A stretch of 64,000 nt of DNA from assembly GCA_030835125.1 (NCBI GenBank), contig JAUQWM010000035.1:1-64000 (forward strand), read 5' to 3'. This stretch comes from Gemmatimonadaceae bacterium. Its GTDB lineage: Bacteria; Gemmatimonadota; Gemmatimonadetes; Gemmatimonadales; Gemmatimonadaceae. Below, in pieces: positions 1-8,637 of the stretch (position 1 is its first letter; each line of letters begins with the position of its first letter). The position numbers and the translations under genes were made by a program. A model generated the notes under the pieces. That model worked only from the letters and a program-made list of their open reading frames with translations. It did no database searches and was not told the origin of the DNA.

Positions 1-2
1 TA

Positions 3-36
3 GACGGGAGTGGGCCTGCGCCCCCTCCCGTCTTTT
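3..36 (+). terminator. intrinsic terminator of an upstream gene
   Basis: GACGGGAG (3-10) pairs perfectly with CTCCCGTC (25-32), with an inner GGGC/GCCC extension and a CTGC loop, followed by TTTT (33-36). The T tract lies on the + strand, so it should end a + transcript entering from outside the window. Confidence 0.8.
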
Positions 37-43
37 CGTTCCC

Positions 44-78
44 GAACTCCCAACTCCCAACTCCCAACTCTCAACTTC
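44..78. repeat. heptamer tandem array, CAACTCC type (5 units)
   Basis: Five consecutive 7-bp units: GAACTCC, CAACTCC, CAACTCC, CAACTCT, CAACTTC. The reverse complement reads GGAGTTG, the same family as the array at 41169-41196. It lies just after the terminator at 3-36. The rest of 1-220 shows no gene or clear promoter. Confidence 0.85.
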
Positions 79-220
79 TGTATGAACCCCAAGGCCCAAA
101 GTCCTTTCAATTCATTGATTTCGCGGCCTGCCCCTGCTAAGATGCTTGAGCGTTTCCTCGCTGGTGCGACGCCACAACTGGGGAGGCTCGCGTCTTCCCA
201 CTTTCTCCACAGCGGCAGTC

Positions 221-1519
221 ATGGTTACAGTCGCCCGAGTCCGGCCAGGCACGATTGCCGATGAGCTGGGCATCAAGCCGGGAACCGAACTCCTCGCGGT
301 CAATGGCAAGGACGTCCAGGACTTCCTCGATTGGGAGTTCCTGACCGCTGACGACACGCTGCTCGTTCACGCGCGGCAGCCCGACGGCGAGGAATTCGAG
401 TTCGACATCGAGCGCCCCGAAGGGGAGCCCCTGGGGGTGGAGCTGGTTCCGCCCAGCGTGCGCCGCTGCGCCAATCGCTGCGAGTTCTGCTTCATCGAGG
501 GTCTGCCCAAGGGGCTTCGCAAGAACCTCTACATCCGCGACGACGACTACCGTCTCTCGTTCGCGTACGGGAACTTCGCGACGCTCTCGAACCTGAAGGA
601 GCGCGACGAGCAGCGCATCATCGAGTACCGGCTCTCGCCACTCTACGTCTCGGTGCACGCGACCCCCTGGGAAGCCCGCAAGGTGCTGCTCAACAACCCG
701 CGTGTCCCGAACATCGTGGAGCAGCTGACCAGGCTCGCGACGCACGGCATCCAGTTCCACTGCCAGATGGTCGTCGTGCCCGGCCTCAACGACGGCGCCG
801 TGCTCGAACAGACCCTCACCGACCTCTGGAACCTCGGCGAGGCGGTCATCACCGTCGCGGTCGTTCCCGTGGGGCTCACGCAGTTCAATCACCTGTTCAA
901 GGGCGAATCGATGGGTCCGGAGCGGTCGGCGGTTCTGCTCGATGCGGTCGCACGCTGGGAAGCCCGAGGGTTGGCGGAACGGGGGACACGCTGGGTCTTC
1001 GGCTCGGATGAGCTGTACCTGCAGGCCGGGCTCCCGCTGCCGGACGCGCCGTTCTACGAGGACTTCCCCCAGATCGAGAACGGGGTGGGGTCGGTGGCGT
1101 CGCTCCGCATGGCGCTCGACGAAGGATTGCCGTCGCTGCCGCCGATGCCGGGGCGTCGCATCGGCGTCGTGACCGGCTCGGCGATGGCACCACTGATGCC
1201 TGAGCTGGTCCGGCGCATCGAGGCGCAGACCGGCGCGAGCATCGAGGTCATCCGCGCCGAGAACTCGCTGTTCGGGAGCGGCGTGACGACGGCCGGCTTG
1301 CTGGTTGGAGCGGACATGCGCCGCGTCCTCGCCGGGCGCGAAGACCTGGACCTCGCGCTGATCCCCGCCGAGTCGATCAACGAGGACGGCCTGTTCCTCG
1401 ACGACGACACGTTCGAGGCGCTCCGGGCCGCCGTGCCCGTTCCCGTGCGCGCATCGTACGACTTCGTGGACGTGCTGGCGGGCGAACCGGACCAGGCCAT
1501 GCTGTCGGGGGTCGCATGA
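221..1519 (+). CDS. DUF512 / PDZ-containing radical-SAM-like FeS protein
   Basis: This 432-residue protein starts with a PDZ-like segment (about 1-55). A cysteine motif CX3CX2C follows at C83, C87 and C90, the spacing of a radical-SAM [4Fe-4S] site, and then the DUF512 region. The family (COG1625) is conserved but its reaction is not established. The ATG at 221 is chosen because the PDZ-like sequence begins there; an in-frame TTG at 146 would add 25 unlike residues. Its stop overlaps the der start by ATGA, so the two are probably co-translated, a pairing that hints at a link to ribosome or envelope housekeeping. That functional link is inference only. Confidence 0.85.
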   Translation: MVTVARVRPGTIADELGIKPGTELLAVNGKDVQDFLDWEFLTADDTLLVHARQPDGEEFEFDIERPEGEPLGVELVPPSVRRCANRCEFCFIEGLPKGLRKNLYIRDDDYRLSFAYGNFATLSNLKERDEQRIIEYRLSPLYVSVHATPWEARKVLLNNPRVPNIVEQLTRLATHGIQFHCQMVVVPGLNDGAVLEQTLTDLWNLGEAVITVAVVPVGLTQFNHLFKGESMGPERSAVLLDAVARWEARGLAERGTRWVFGSDELYLQAGLPLPDAPFYEDFPQIENGVGSVASLRMALDEGLPSLPPMPGRRIGVVTGSAMAPLMPELVRRIEAQTGASIEVIRAENSLFGSGVTTAGLLVGADMRRVLAGREDLDLALIPAESINEDGLFLDDDTFEALRAAVPVPVRASYDFVDVLAGEPDQAMLSGVA

Positions 1520-2823
1520 GCACCCCCGTCGTGGCGCTTGTCGGTCGTCCCAACGTCGGGAAGTCGATGCTCTTCAACCGGATCGTCGGCCACGATACGG
1601 CAATCGTGAGCGAGGAGGCGGGCACCACGCGCGACCGCCACTTCGCCCGCGCCGAGTGGCAGGGAAGGGCGTTCTTCCTGGTGGATACCGGTGGCATCAC
1701 CGATGACGCGCGCGCGCCGATGGACAGCGCGATTCGCCGCCAGGTGGAGGTGGCGATCGAGGAGGCCGACCTGCTGCTGATGGTGGTCGACGCCCGGGCC
1801 GGCCTGCATCCCATGGACCACCGGGTGGCGGAGATCCTCCGCCATTCCGGCAAGCCATTCATCGTGGTGGTCAACAAGGTCGACAACCCGGCCGACTCAT
1901 CGTGGTACGAGTTCTTCGAGCTCGGCGCCGGCGACCCGATTCCGGTCTCGGCGATGAACGGCAAGCAGTCCGGCGACCTTCTCGACCTGGTGGTCGCGAA
2001 GATCCCCGAGGCGGCGCCGGAATCGCCGGACACGCTGCGGGTCGCGGTCATCGGCCGGCCGAACGTCGGCAAGTCGTCGTTCGTGAACCGCCTGCTCGGC
2101 GAGGAACGGCTGGTGGTGTCGGAAGTGGCCGGCACGACGCGCGACGCGATCGACTCGACCATGCGGTACCACGGCCGCGAGATCGTCTTCGTCGACACCG
2201 CCGGCCTCCGGCGCCAGTCGCGGGTCGAGGAGGGCATCGAGTTCTACTCCGCGCTGCGCTCGCGCCGCGCCATCGAGCGCGCCGACATCTGCTGCCTCCT
2301 GATCGACGCGACGGAGAAGCTGAACAACCAGGACCTCAAGATCGCCGCGCTGGCCTGGGAAGCGGGGCGCGGGCTGATCGTGATCGTCAACAAGTGGGAC
2401 CTGTTCGAGAAGGACGACAAGAGCGCCCCGCACTTCGAGAAGGAGTGTCGCGAGAAGGCGCCGTTCCTGGGGTTCGTGCCGTTCCTGTTCACGTCGGCGC
2501 TGACGGGCCAGCGCGTCAACCGGGTCCTCGACGTGATCGTGGAGGTCGCCGCCGAGCGCCTGAAGCGGATCAGCACGTCCGAGGTGAACGACCGACTGGA
2601 ACTGCTGGTGGGGCGCCTGCAGCCCCCGCAGGCCTCCGGGCGCGACGTGCGGCTGATGTACGCGACCCAGGTGGACGTGGCCCCCCCGACCTTCGCCGTG
2701 TTCGGCAATCACCCGGACCTCGTCGCCGAGCACTACGTGCGGTACCTGCACAACGGGTTCCGCGAGGCGTGGGGGTTCCGGGGGAACCCGGTGCGGATCC
2801 TGCTCCGTCGCAAGGCCGCATGA
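1516..2823 (+). CDS. der: ribosome biogenesis GTPase Der (EngA)
   Basis: Der is an essential double-Era-like GTPase needed for 50S subunit maturation. The 435-residue protein has the expected tandem G domains. Each has a GRPNVGKS P-loop (first at about 10-17, second near 180), a switch-II motif (DTGG in the first, DTAG in the second) and an NKxD motif (NKVD, NKWD). A C-terminal KH-like domain follows the second G domain. The start is fixed by the ATGA overlap with the upstream DUF512 gene, and its own stop overlaps plsY. Length and motifs are normal for the family. Confidence 0.97.
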   Translation: MSTPVVALVGRPNVGKSMLFNRIVGHDTAIVSEEAGTTRDRHFARAEWQGRAFFLVDTGGITDDARAPMDSAIRRQVEVAIEEADLLLMVVDARAGLHPMDHRVAEILRHSGKPFIVVVNKVDNPADSSWYEFFELGAGDPIPVSAMNGKQSGDLLDLVVAKIPEAAPESPDTLRVAVIGRPNVGKSSFVNRLLGEERLVVSEVAGTTRDAIDSTMRYHGREIVFVDTAGLRRQSRVEEGIEFYSALRSRRAIERADICCLLIDATEKLNNQDLKIAALAWEAGRGLIVIVNKWDLFEKDDKSAPHFEKECREKAPFLGFVPFLFTSALTGQRVNRVLDVIVEVAAERLKRISTSEVNDRLELLVGRLQPPQASGRDVRLMYATQVDVAPPTFAVFGNHPDLVAEHYVRYLHNGFREAWGFRGNPVRILLRRKAA

Positions 2824-3467
2824 AGGTCCTGTTCGCGCTCGCCGGGGCCTACCTGCTGGGCTCCATCCCCTTTGCATACCTCGCGGGGCGGATGAAGGGC
2901 GTGGACCTGCGGACGTTCGGATCGGGCAACCTGGGCACCACCAACGTCCTGCGCTTGTTAGGCGCGCCGGCGGCCATCGCGGTCTACGCGCTCGACGCGG
3001 CCAAGGGATTCCTCCCGGTGCTGTTCTTCCCCGCCGCCTTCGGGTTCCCCGCGCGCGGGGGCTGGGCGGTCCTGTGCGGGCTCTGCGCGATCCTCGGGCA
3101 CGTGCGACCGGTGTTCCTGATGTGGAAGGGAGGCGGGAAGGGTGTCGCCACGGCGTCAGGCGTCTTCTTCGCGCTCACGCCGCTGGCCACGTTCGCGTCG
3201 CTCGTCGGTTTCCTGACGATGCTGGCCGGCACGCGCACGATGTCGATCGCCTCACTGACCGGCGCGGCGATCCTCCCCGTTGGCGTGGCCCTCACGATAG
3301 GCTTCGGCAGCCTGCTGTTCTGGGTCTCGCTGGGCGTGGCCGCCTTCGTTTATTGGATGCACCGGGCCAACATCGGCCGCCTCCGCCGCGGCGAGGAACC
3401 GAAGCTGACGTTCCGCCGCCCGGGCGGCGGCTCGATCGACGGCCTGTCGCGGCAGGGTCGCGCCTGA
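2820..3467 (+). CDS. plsY: acyl-phosphate glycerol-3-phosphate acyltransferase PlsY
   Basis: PlsY is an inner-membrane enzyme that transfers the acyl group of acyl-phosphate (made by PlsX, encoded here at 38894-39916) to glycerol 3-phosphate. The 215-residue product is mostly hydrophobic and keeps the family motifs GSGNLGTTN, AKG and the glycine-rich KGGGKGVAT loop. The start is chosen by the ATGA overlap with der, although the frame stays open far upstream. The stop overlaps gpsA (TGATG), so the acyltransferase and the enzyme supplying its glycerol 3-phosphate are coupled. Confidence 0.95.
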   Translation: MKVLFALAGAYLLGSIPFAYLAGRMKGVDLRTFGSGNLGTTNVLRLLGAPAAIAVYALDAAKGFLPVLFFPAAFGFPARGGWAVLCGLCAILGHVRPVFLMWKGGGKGVATASGVFFALTPLATFASLVGFLTMLAGTRTMSIASLTGAAILPVGVALTIGFGSLLFWVSLGVAAFVYWMHRANIGRLRRGEEPKLTFRRPGGGSIDGLSRQGRA

Positions 3468-4462
3468 TGCGGTGCGCGATCGTCGGCGGTGGTGCCTGGG
3501 GAACCGCCCTGGCGGACCTGCTGGCCGGCGCGGGCCATGAAGTCCTGCTGTGGGCGCGGGAAGCGGACGTGGTCGAGCACATCAACCAGGACCACGCCAA
3601 TCCCCGCTTCCTGTCCGGGGTCACGCTCGATCACCGCGTGAAGGCCACCATGGACCTGGCGCAGGCGGTCCGTGACGCCGACCTCGTGGTCTACGCGGCG
3701 CCATCGCACGTGTTGCGCGAGGTCGTGCGGGCGGCGGCGCCGGCCGTGGCCGCCGGCGCCATCCAGGTGATCGCCACGAAGGGGATCGAGCCCGGTTCGC
3801 TGGCCCTCATGGGCGACGTGGTGGGCGGGGAAGTCCCCGGACGACCGGTGGTCGCGATCTCGGGGCCGAGCTTCGCCGTCGAGGTCGCACGCCGCCAGCC
3901 GACCGCGGTCGTCGCGGCGAGTCGTGATGCCGCCGCCTCGGTGACGGTGCAGCAGGCATTCAGCACGCCGCAGTTTCGCGTGTACACCTCGGACGACCTG
4001 CTCGGCGTCGAGCTGGCCGGGGCGGTGAAGAACGTGATGGCGGTGGCGACGGGGATCGCCGAGGGCCTGGGGCTGGGCCTGAACCCCCGCGCCGCGCTGA
4101 TCACCCGCGGGCTGGCCGAGACGACCCGGCTCGGGGTCGCGTTAGGCGCGCGGCCGGAGACGTTCGCCGGACTGGCCGGCATGGGGGACCTCGTGCTGAC
4201 CTGCACCGGGGTGCTGAGCCGGAACCGCGCCGTCGGGCTGGAGGTCGGGCGGGGACGTGCCCTCGCGGACGTGATGGCCGCCACCGAGACGGTGGCCGAG
4301 GGCGTCCGGAACGCGCGGACCACCGCGGAACTCGCCACGCGCGCCGGCGTGACGATGCCCATCGCGTCGGCCGTGCACCGGGTGCTGTTCGAGGGCCAGC
4401 CGGCCGCCGAGGCGATCGCCGCGCTGATGCAACGGGAACTGCGAGCGGAGCGAGACGAATGA
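3467..4462 (+). CDS. gpsA: NAD(P)-dependent glycerol-3-phosphate dehydrogenase
   Basis: GpsA reduces dihydroxyacetone phosphate to sn-glycerol 3-phosphate for phospholipid synthesis. The 331-residue protein begins directly with the Rossmann motif GGGAWGTALA, carries GPSFAVEVA in the middle, and keeps the catalytic-lysine stretch GAVKNVMAVATGIAEG. The position right after plsY, with overlapping stop and start, links substrate supply to acylation. The next gene starts inside its stop codon (ATGA at 4459). Confidence 0.96.
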   Translation: MRCAIVGGGAWGTALADLLAGAGHEVLLWAREADVVEHINQDHANPRFLSGVTLDHRVKATMDLAQAVRDADLVVYAAPSHVLREVVRAAAPAVAAGAIQVIATKGIEPGSLALMGDVVGGEVPGRPVVAISGPSFAVEVARRQPTAVVAASRDAAASVTVQQAFSTPQFRVYTSDDLLGVELAGAVKNVMAVATGIAEGLGLGLNPRAALITRGLAETTRLGVALGARPETFAGLAGMGDLVLTCTGVLSRNRAVGLEVGRGRALADVMAATETVAEGVRNARTTAELATRAGVTMPIASAVHRVLFEGQPAAEAIAALMQRELRAERDE

Positions 4463-4854
4463 CCGACAAGGCCGTCGTACAGGAGTTCTTCTCGATCGGC
4501 GAGGTCTGCGAACTGACGGGCCTCAAGCAGCACGTCCTGCGCTACTGGGAGAGCCAGTTCCGGTTCCTGAACCCGGCCAAGAACCGCTCGGGGAACCGCG
4601 TCTACCAGCGCAAGGAAATCGAGCTGATCCAGTACGTGAAGCACCTGCTCTACACGGAGAAGTACACGATCGAGGGCGCGCGCCAGAAGATCGACGAGCA
4701 CCGCAAGGACGGGGCGCTGCGGACCGAGGCGCGGGGGGCGCTGGGCGTCGAGACGGTCGCCGACGTGGAACGCCAGGTCGCGGACCTGCTGGCCGTCCTC
4801 GAAGGCAGCGCGCCGGTGCCGCGGCGTGGCGAGGGTGACGAGGAGCGCGAGTGA
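4459..4854 (+). CDS. MerR-family transcriptional regulator
   Basis: This 131-residue protein has an N-terminal MerR winged helix-turn-helix (about 11-75), seen in FSIGEVCELTGL, the LRYWE motif and the NRSGNRVYQRKEIE wing. A short charged helical tail follows. There is no recognisable cysteine metal-binding loop, so it resembles the minimal MerR proteins often found beside gpsA or surE rather than a metal sensor. The ligand and targets cannot be told from sequence. It is translationally coupled to gpsA and to surE. Confidence 0.88.
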   Translation: MTDKAVVQEFFSIGEVCELTGLKQHVLRYWESQFRFLNPAKNRSGNRVYQRKEIELIQYVKHLLYTEKYTIEGARQKIDEHRKDGALRTEARGALGVETVADVERQVADLLAVLEGSAPVPRRGEGDEERE

Positions 4855-5612
4855 GGATCCTCTGCACCAACGATGACGGCATCCTGGCGCACGGCCTCGA
4901 CTGCCTCGTGCGGGCCGCACAGCAGATCGGCGACGTCACCGTGGTCGCCCCGGACCGGGAGCAGAGCGCCACCAGCCACTCGCTGACGCTCCACCACCCG
5001 CTGCGCCCGGTGGCGCGCGGCGAGCGCCGCTACCAGGTGGATGGCACGCCGACCGACTGCGTGATGCTGGCGGTGGAAGCGCTGATGCCGGAGCGGCCGG
5101 ACTTCGTGTTCAGCGGCATCAACCACGGCCAGAACATGGGAGAGGATGTCCTGTACTCGGGCACCGTCGCCGCGGCCATGGAGGGTCTCTCGCTCGGGAT
5201 CCCGTCGATCGCCATTTCCTTCGCCGGCGGCGACCTGCGCGCCGACATCTCCCGCCTCGACGAGCAGGTGGACGTGCTCGTGCCGCTGCTCCGACACCTG
5301 ACCCGGCTGGCGCCGTTCCCGGCGGACACACTGCTCAACATCAACCTCCCGCCCATCCCGCCCGGCGAACAGCAGGGCGTCCGCCTGACGAGGCTGGGCC
5401 GTCGGGTCTACTCCAATTCCATCCAGCCCATGCGCGATCCGTGGGGCCGGGAGATCTACTGGATCGGCGGCGGCGACATCTCGTGGCAGGGGCCGGCGGA
5501 CTCCGACTTCCAGGCGATCAAGGACGGCTGCGTCTCCGTGACGCCGCTGCACCTCGACCTGACCCATCGGGTCATGCTCGACACCGCGGAGGCGTGGTGG
5601 CGAACCCCATGA
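4851..5612 (+). CDS. surE: 5'/3'-nucleotidase SurE
   Basis: SurE is a metal-dependent survival nucleotidase acting on nucleoside monophosphates. The 253-residue protein begins with the ligand motif CTNDDGI and keeps REQSATSHSLT and SGINHGQNMGEDVLYSGTV, which holds the conserved Asn and Ser/Thr of the active site. The start is GTG at 4851, overlapping the upstream stop (GTGA). SurE next to pcm is a classic pairing, and the ATGA overlap at 5609 supports co-expression. Confidence 0.95.
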   Translation: MRILCTNDDGILAHGLDCLVRAAQQIGDVTVVAPDREQSATSHSLTLHHPLRPVARGERRYQVDGTPTDCVMLAVEALMPERPDFVFSGINHGQNMGEDVLYSGTVAAAMEGLSLGIPSIAISFAGGDLRADISRLDEQVDVLVPLLRHLTRLAPFPADTLLNINLPPIPPGEQQGVRLTRLGRRVYSNSIQPMRDPWGREIYWIGGGDISWQGPADSDFQAIKDGCVSVTPLHLDLTHRVMLDTAEAWWRTP

Positions 5613-6253
5613 TGCCCGAGTACCGGGGCGCGCGACGTCGCCTCGTGGAGACGCTGCAGGAGAGCGGGATCTCGGATCTGGCCGTGCTGCACGCGTTCGA
5701 GCAGACGCCACGGCACCTGTTCGTCCCGAGCGGGGTGCGTCACCGCGCATACGAGGACAGCGCGCTGCCGATCGGCAGCGGCCAGACGATCTCGCAGCCA
5801 TCGGTTCACGCGCGGTACCTGCAGCTCCTCCAGCTCAAGGGGCATGAGAAGGTCCTCGAGGTCGGAACCGGGTCGGGCTACCAGACCGTCCTGCTGGCCC
5901 ACCTCGCCGCCCGCGTGTTCTCGATCGAGCTGGTGCCCGAGTTGCTGGAGCGGGCCAGGGACGTCATCGCCGCCTGCGAAGTGCGCAATGTGTCACTGAT
6001 GCTTGGTGATGGAACGCTCGGATGGCGCGAGCACGCCCCATACGACGCGATCCTGGTCAGCGCCGCGGCCCCTGACATCCCCCGGCCGCTCGCCGAACAA
6101 CTCGCCGACGGTGGGCGCATGATCGTGCCCCTGGGCACCCTCGATGAACAGATGCTCGTCATGGTGACGAGGCGCGGGGACGCGTACGAGCGGCGTGACA
6201 TCACACCGGTCCGATTCGTCCCGTTACTGGGGACACACGGGTGGTCGGGATGA
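5609..6253 (+). CDS. pcm: protein-L-isoaspartate O-methyltransferase
   Basis: Pcm methylates isoaspartyl residues of aged proteins using S-adenosylmethionine, the first step in their repair. The 214-residue product has the SAM motif VLEVGTGSGYQTVLLA and the family segments RHLFVP, IGSGQTISQP and a closing RFVPLLG. The ATG at 5609 overlaps the surE stop (ATGA), while a GTG at 5597 would add only four residues. Gene order surE-pcm is widely conserved. Confidence 0.95.
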   Translation: MMPEYRGARRRLVETLQESGISDLAVLHAFEQTPRHLFVPSGVRHRAYEDSALPIGSGQTISQPSVHARYLQLLQLKGHEKVLEVGTGSGYQTVLLAHLAARVFSIELVPELLERARDVIAACEVRNVSLMLGDGTLGWREHAPYDAILVSAAAPDIPRPLAEQLADGGRMIVPLGTLDEQMLVMVTRRGDAYERRDITPVRFVPLLGTHGWSG

Positions 6254-6298
6254 CTCGCTGACCACCGAGCCTGCTGTCCCGGAGCCCGCAACAAAGCC

Positions 6299-6841
6299 AT
6301 GGACAGCACACTCTCCGGACCGCCGCGCCGCCCAGGCACGCGCCCATTCATCGGCGGCCGTCCCGCGATCCAGCCGGGACCGCTCGTCGCAACGACGACC
6401 CTCACGCGGCCATTCCCGGTCGTGAACGACCGCCACCGCGCGCAACCGACCGCGGTCGCCACCGCGCCGTCGTCGCCGCCGGTCAACGCGCCGACCATCA
6501 ACGAAACACCGCAGTGGTCGGTGGCGGTCTACGAGCCGGGACTCGAGCACGTCGGCGATCGCCGTGACTGGATGGTGCCGCCATCGCTCGAGGCGATGCC
6601 GACGGGGATCGAATTGCCTCCTCCCGCGATCGACGACCTGACCGAGGTCAGCCTCGCGCTGGCCGATGCGGTCCACGAGGCCGGCCGCCACGCGGCGAGC
6701 CTTGCCGCCGCGGAAGTCCTCGATGGCGTGGCGCGACGGCTGCGAAGCGGCGAAATTCTGGTCCGCGGCGATGGCCCCACGCAAAGCGACGCCGCCATCG
6801 TCGCGTCGGTGCTGACCGCGCTGCTGGGGGACCGCCGCTAA
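6299..6841 (+). CDS. hypothetical protein, proline-rich with C-terminal helical segment
   Basis: I do not recognise this 180-residue protein. The first 75 residues are rich in Pro, Arg, Thr and Ala and look disordered. The region from about 110 to 178 is Ala/Leu/Val-rich and probably helical. No signal peptide, membrane segment or cysteine motif is visible. It sits in the same direction 45 nt after pcm and 11 nt before acyP, with no other plausible frame, which argues that it is real. It could be a lineage-specific gene. Confidence 0.6.
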   Translation: MDSTLSGPPRRPGTRPFIGGRPAIQPGPLVATTTLTRPFPVVNDRHRAQPTAVATAPSSPPVNAPTINETPQWSVAVYEPGLEHVGDRRDWMVPPSLEAMPTGIELPPPAIDDLTEVSLALADAVHEAGRHAASLAAAEVLDGVARRLRSGEILVRGDGPTQSDAAIVASVLTALLGDRR

Positions 6842-6852
6842 CCCATTCACCG

Positions 6853-7128
6853 ATGCCGATCCTCCACCTCCTCGTCGTTGGCAGGGTCCAGGGGGTGGGA
6901 TTCCGCTGGTTCGTCCGGGAGCAGGCGGACGCCCTCGGGGTGGCCGGGTGGGTGCGGAACGGCGACGCCGGTGAAGTGGAGGTCGCGGCGCGCGGCGCCG
7001 AGTCACAGCTCGACGCGCTGCTCGCGGCCGTGGAACGCGGCCCCTCTGGTGCGCGCGTCACCGGGGTGCACCGGGTCTCGCCACCGCCGGATGTGGAGTA
7101 TCCGGAGCCCTTCACGATCGAGCGATGA
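6853..7128 (+). CDS. acyP: acylphosphatase
   Basis: Acylphosphatase hydrolyses carboxyl-phosphate bonds of small acyl phosphates. The 91-residue protein has the normal length and the signature GRVQGVGFRWFVR with the catalytic Arg18, followed by GWVRN with the catalytic Asn36. It overlaps the apt start by ATGA, so the two are probably one transcript. Confidence 0.93.
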   Translation: MPILHLLVVGRVQGVGFRWFVREQADALGVAGWVRNGDAGEVEVAARGAESQLDALLAAVERGPSGARVTGVHRVSPPPDVEYPEPFTIER

Positions 7129-7691
7129 CGATCACCCGCGTGGGTTCACTCGAGGATCGCCTCCGTGCCCTCATCCGGGATGTTCCGGATTATCCCCGGC
7201 CCGGCATCCTCTTCAAGGACATCACGCCGCTCCTCGGCGACGGACTCGCGTTCCGCGAGGCCTGCGAGGCGATGGCGTCACCGTTCCACGAATACGACGT
7301 CACCCATGTCGCCGCCATCGAGAGCCGGGGATTCCTGTTCGGCGCACCCATCGCGACGCTGCTCGGTGCCGGCGTCGTGCCGGTGAGGAAGCGGGGCAAG
7401 CTGCCGTACGAGTCGCACCTCGAAGAGTACGCGCTCGAGTACGGGACCGACGCGCTGGAGATCCACATCGACGCCGTGCCGCCGGGCGCGCGTGTGCTGG
7501 TGGTCGACGACCTCCTGGCCACGGGTGGGACCGCGGCTGCGGCGTGCCGCCTGGTGGAGCGCCTGGAGGGGAGGGTGGTCGGTTGCTCGTTCCTGATCCG
7601 GCTGGCGTTCCTCGATGGCCTCGGGAAGCTGGAAGGGCATCCGGCAGCGTCGGTCCTGACTTACGGTGACAGCGGGTCGGCGAGTTCCTGA
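7125..7691 (+). CDS. apt: adenine phosphoribosyltransferase
   Basis: Apt salvages adenine to AMP using PRPP. The 188-residue protein has the PDYPRPGILFKDITPLL start typical of the family, the AIESRGFLFG segment and the PRPP-binding loop VLVVDDLLATGGTA (about 124-137). The start is set by the ATGA overlap with acyP. About 70 nt downstream lies a tRNA gene; no clear terminator separates them. Confidence 0.95.
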   Translation: MTITRVGSLEDRLRALIRDVPDYPRPGILFKDITPLLGDGLAFREACEAMASPFHEYDVTHVAAIESRGFLFGAPIATLLGAGVVPVRKRGKLPYESHLEEYALEYGTDALEIHIDAVPPGARVLVVDDLLATGGTAAAACRLVERLEGRVVGCSFLIRLAFLDGLGKLEGHPAASVLTYGDSGSASS

Positions 7692-7761
7692 GCACACCCC
7701 GCCTGAGTAGATTTTCGGCGCGGTCGTCCTGGCGGTGGCACGATAGAGCAGGCGGCGCCAC

Positions 7762-7835
7762 GCCCCTGTAGCTCAGGTGGATAGAGCAGCGGTTTCCTAA
7801 ACCGTTGGCCGCGTGTTCGAGTCACGCCAGGGGCA
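7762..7835 (+). tRNA. tRNA-Arg (anticodon CCT, reads AGG)
   Basis: A full cloverleaf can be drawn. Acceptor GCCCCTG (7762-7768) pairs with CAGGGGC (7828-7834). The D stem is GCTC/GAGC, the anticodon stem GCGGT/ACCGT (one G-U) with loop TTCCTAA, and the T stem GCGTG/CACGC with loop TTCGAGT. The anticodon CCT is at 7796-7798 and the discriminator is A7835. The following bases are CTG, so CCA is not encoded and must be added after transcription. Confidence 0.96.
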
Positions 7836-7902
7836 CTGTTACCGGACGCAACCTCCGGGCGGGGGATCGTCCCGCTCGTCACGTTTTCATCCTGATCCTG
7901 CA

Positions 7903-8559
7903 ATGGCCAAGACAGACGCAGTACCGGCAGACCTCGAGGACCGCACCGAGACCCTCGTGGAGTGGTCGAAGGCGAACGCGAACAAGTTGGCGATCGCCGG
8001 GCTGGGGATCGTGGCGGTCGCGGCCGTGGTGTTCATGTGGCGGGCGTTTGCGGAAAAGAAGGAGACCCGCGCCAGCGCCGCCCTGGGCTCCGCCCAGATG
8101 GTGGTGGCGTCGGGGAATGCCGCCCTGGCGCAGTCGGACCTGCAGTCGCTGATCAGCCGGTATGGGGGCACGAAGGCGGCGATCCAGGCCAGGATGCTCC
8201 TCGCCCAGGTCCATTTTGGCCAGGGAAAGGTCGACGAGGGACTCCGGGAACTGGACGCAATTGGCTCAGCCGGCCCGTACACGGCGTCCGTTCATGCGCT
8301 CAAGGGCGCCGGCCTTGAGCAGTCCGGCAAGGCGGCAGAGGCCGCGGCAGCCTACGTCCAGGCAGCGAACGCGGCAGTAACGGCGGCCTCCAAGGCCGGC
8401 TACAACTCGGACGCCGCCCGGGCCTACGCGGCGGGCGGAGATACCGCGGCAGCCCTCCGGATCTGGGAAGCGATGGCCAGCGACGACGCCAACCCGATGT
8501 CCGGCGAGGCGAAGGTTCGTGTCGGCGAGCTCAAGGTGAAGCCGATCGGTCAGGGTTAG
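7903..8559 (+). CDS. YfgM-like TPR protein with one membrane anchor
   Basis: This 218-residue protein has one hydrophobic segment at about 29-47 preceded by a short charged N-terminus, then Ala-rich helical repeats that look like degenerate TPRs. That layout matches the YfgM / tetratricopeptide family, periplasmic chaperone-network partners anchored in the inner membrane. ATG 7903 is chosen because the segment before it overlaps the tRNA gene. No strong ribosome binding site is visible. An intrinsic terminator follows 28 nt after the stop. This is the last + strand gene before the orientation switch. Confidence 0.8.
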   Translation: MAKTDAVPADLEDRTETLVEWSKANANKLAIAGLGIVAVAAVVFMWRAFAEKKETRASAALGSAQMVVASGNAALAQSDLQSLISRYGGTKAAIQARMLLAQVHFGQGKVDEGLRELDAIGSAGPYTASVHALKGAGLEQSGKAAEAAAAYVQAANAAVTAASKAGYNSDAARAYAAGGDTAAALRIWEAMASDDANPMSGEAKVRVGELKVKPIGQG

Positions 8560-8587
8560 CAGGCAAGTGTCGCGAGGCTGGCGCTGA

Positions 8588-8619
8588 GGGGCCGGACACC
8601 TGTGTGGTCCGGCCCCTTT
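8588..8619 (+). terminator. intrinsic terminator after the YfgM-like gene
   Basis: A perfect 10-bp stem, GGGGCCGGAC (8588-8597) with GTCCGGCCCC (8607-8616), has a 9-nt loop and is followed by TTT. It closes the + strand gene run just before the putative dif site. Confidence 0.85.
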
Positions 8620-8637
8620 GCCTGGCCTGTCTCCAGA

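Noticed and set aside
146-220. TTG start for the DUF512 gene
   Set aside because: The 25 extra residues do not resemble the family, whose PDZ segment begins at the ATG at 221.
1661-1680. GGGAAGGG as a KOPS-like site pointing to dif
   Set aside because: A single copy proves nothing; a genome-wide strand-bias count would be needed.
1902-2819. Upstream extension of plsY through the der gene
   Set aside because: Translation is an Arg-rich shadow of Der; PlsY begins at 2820 with its normal first helix.
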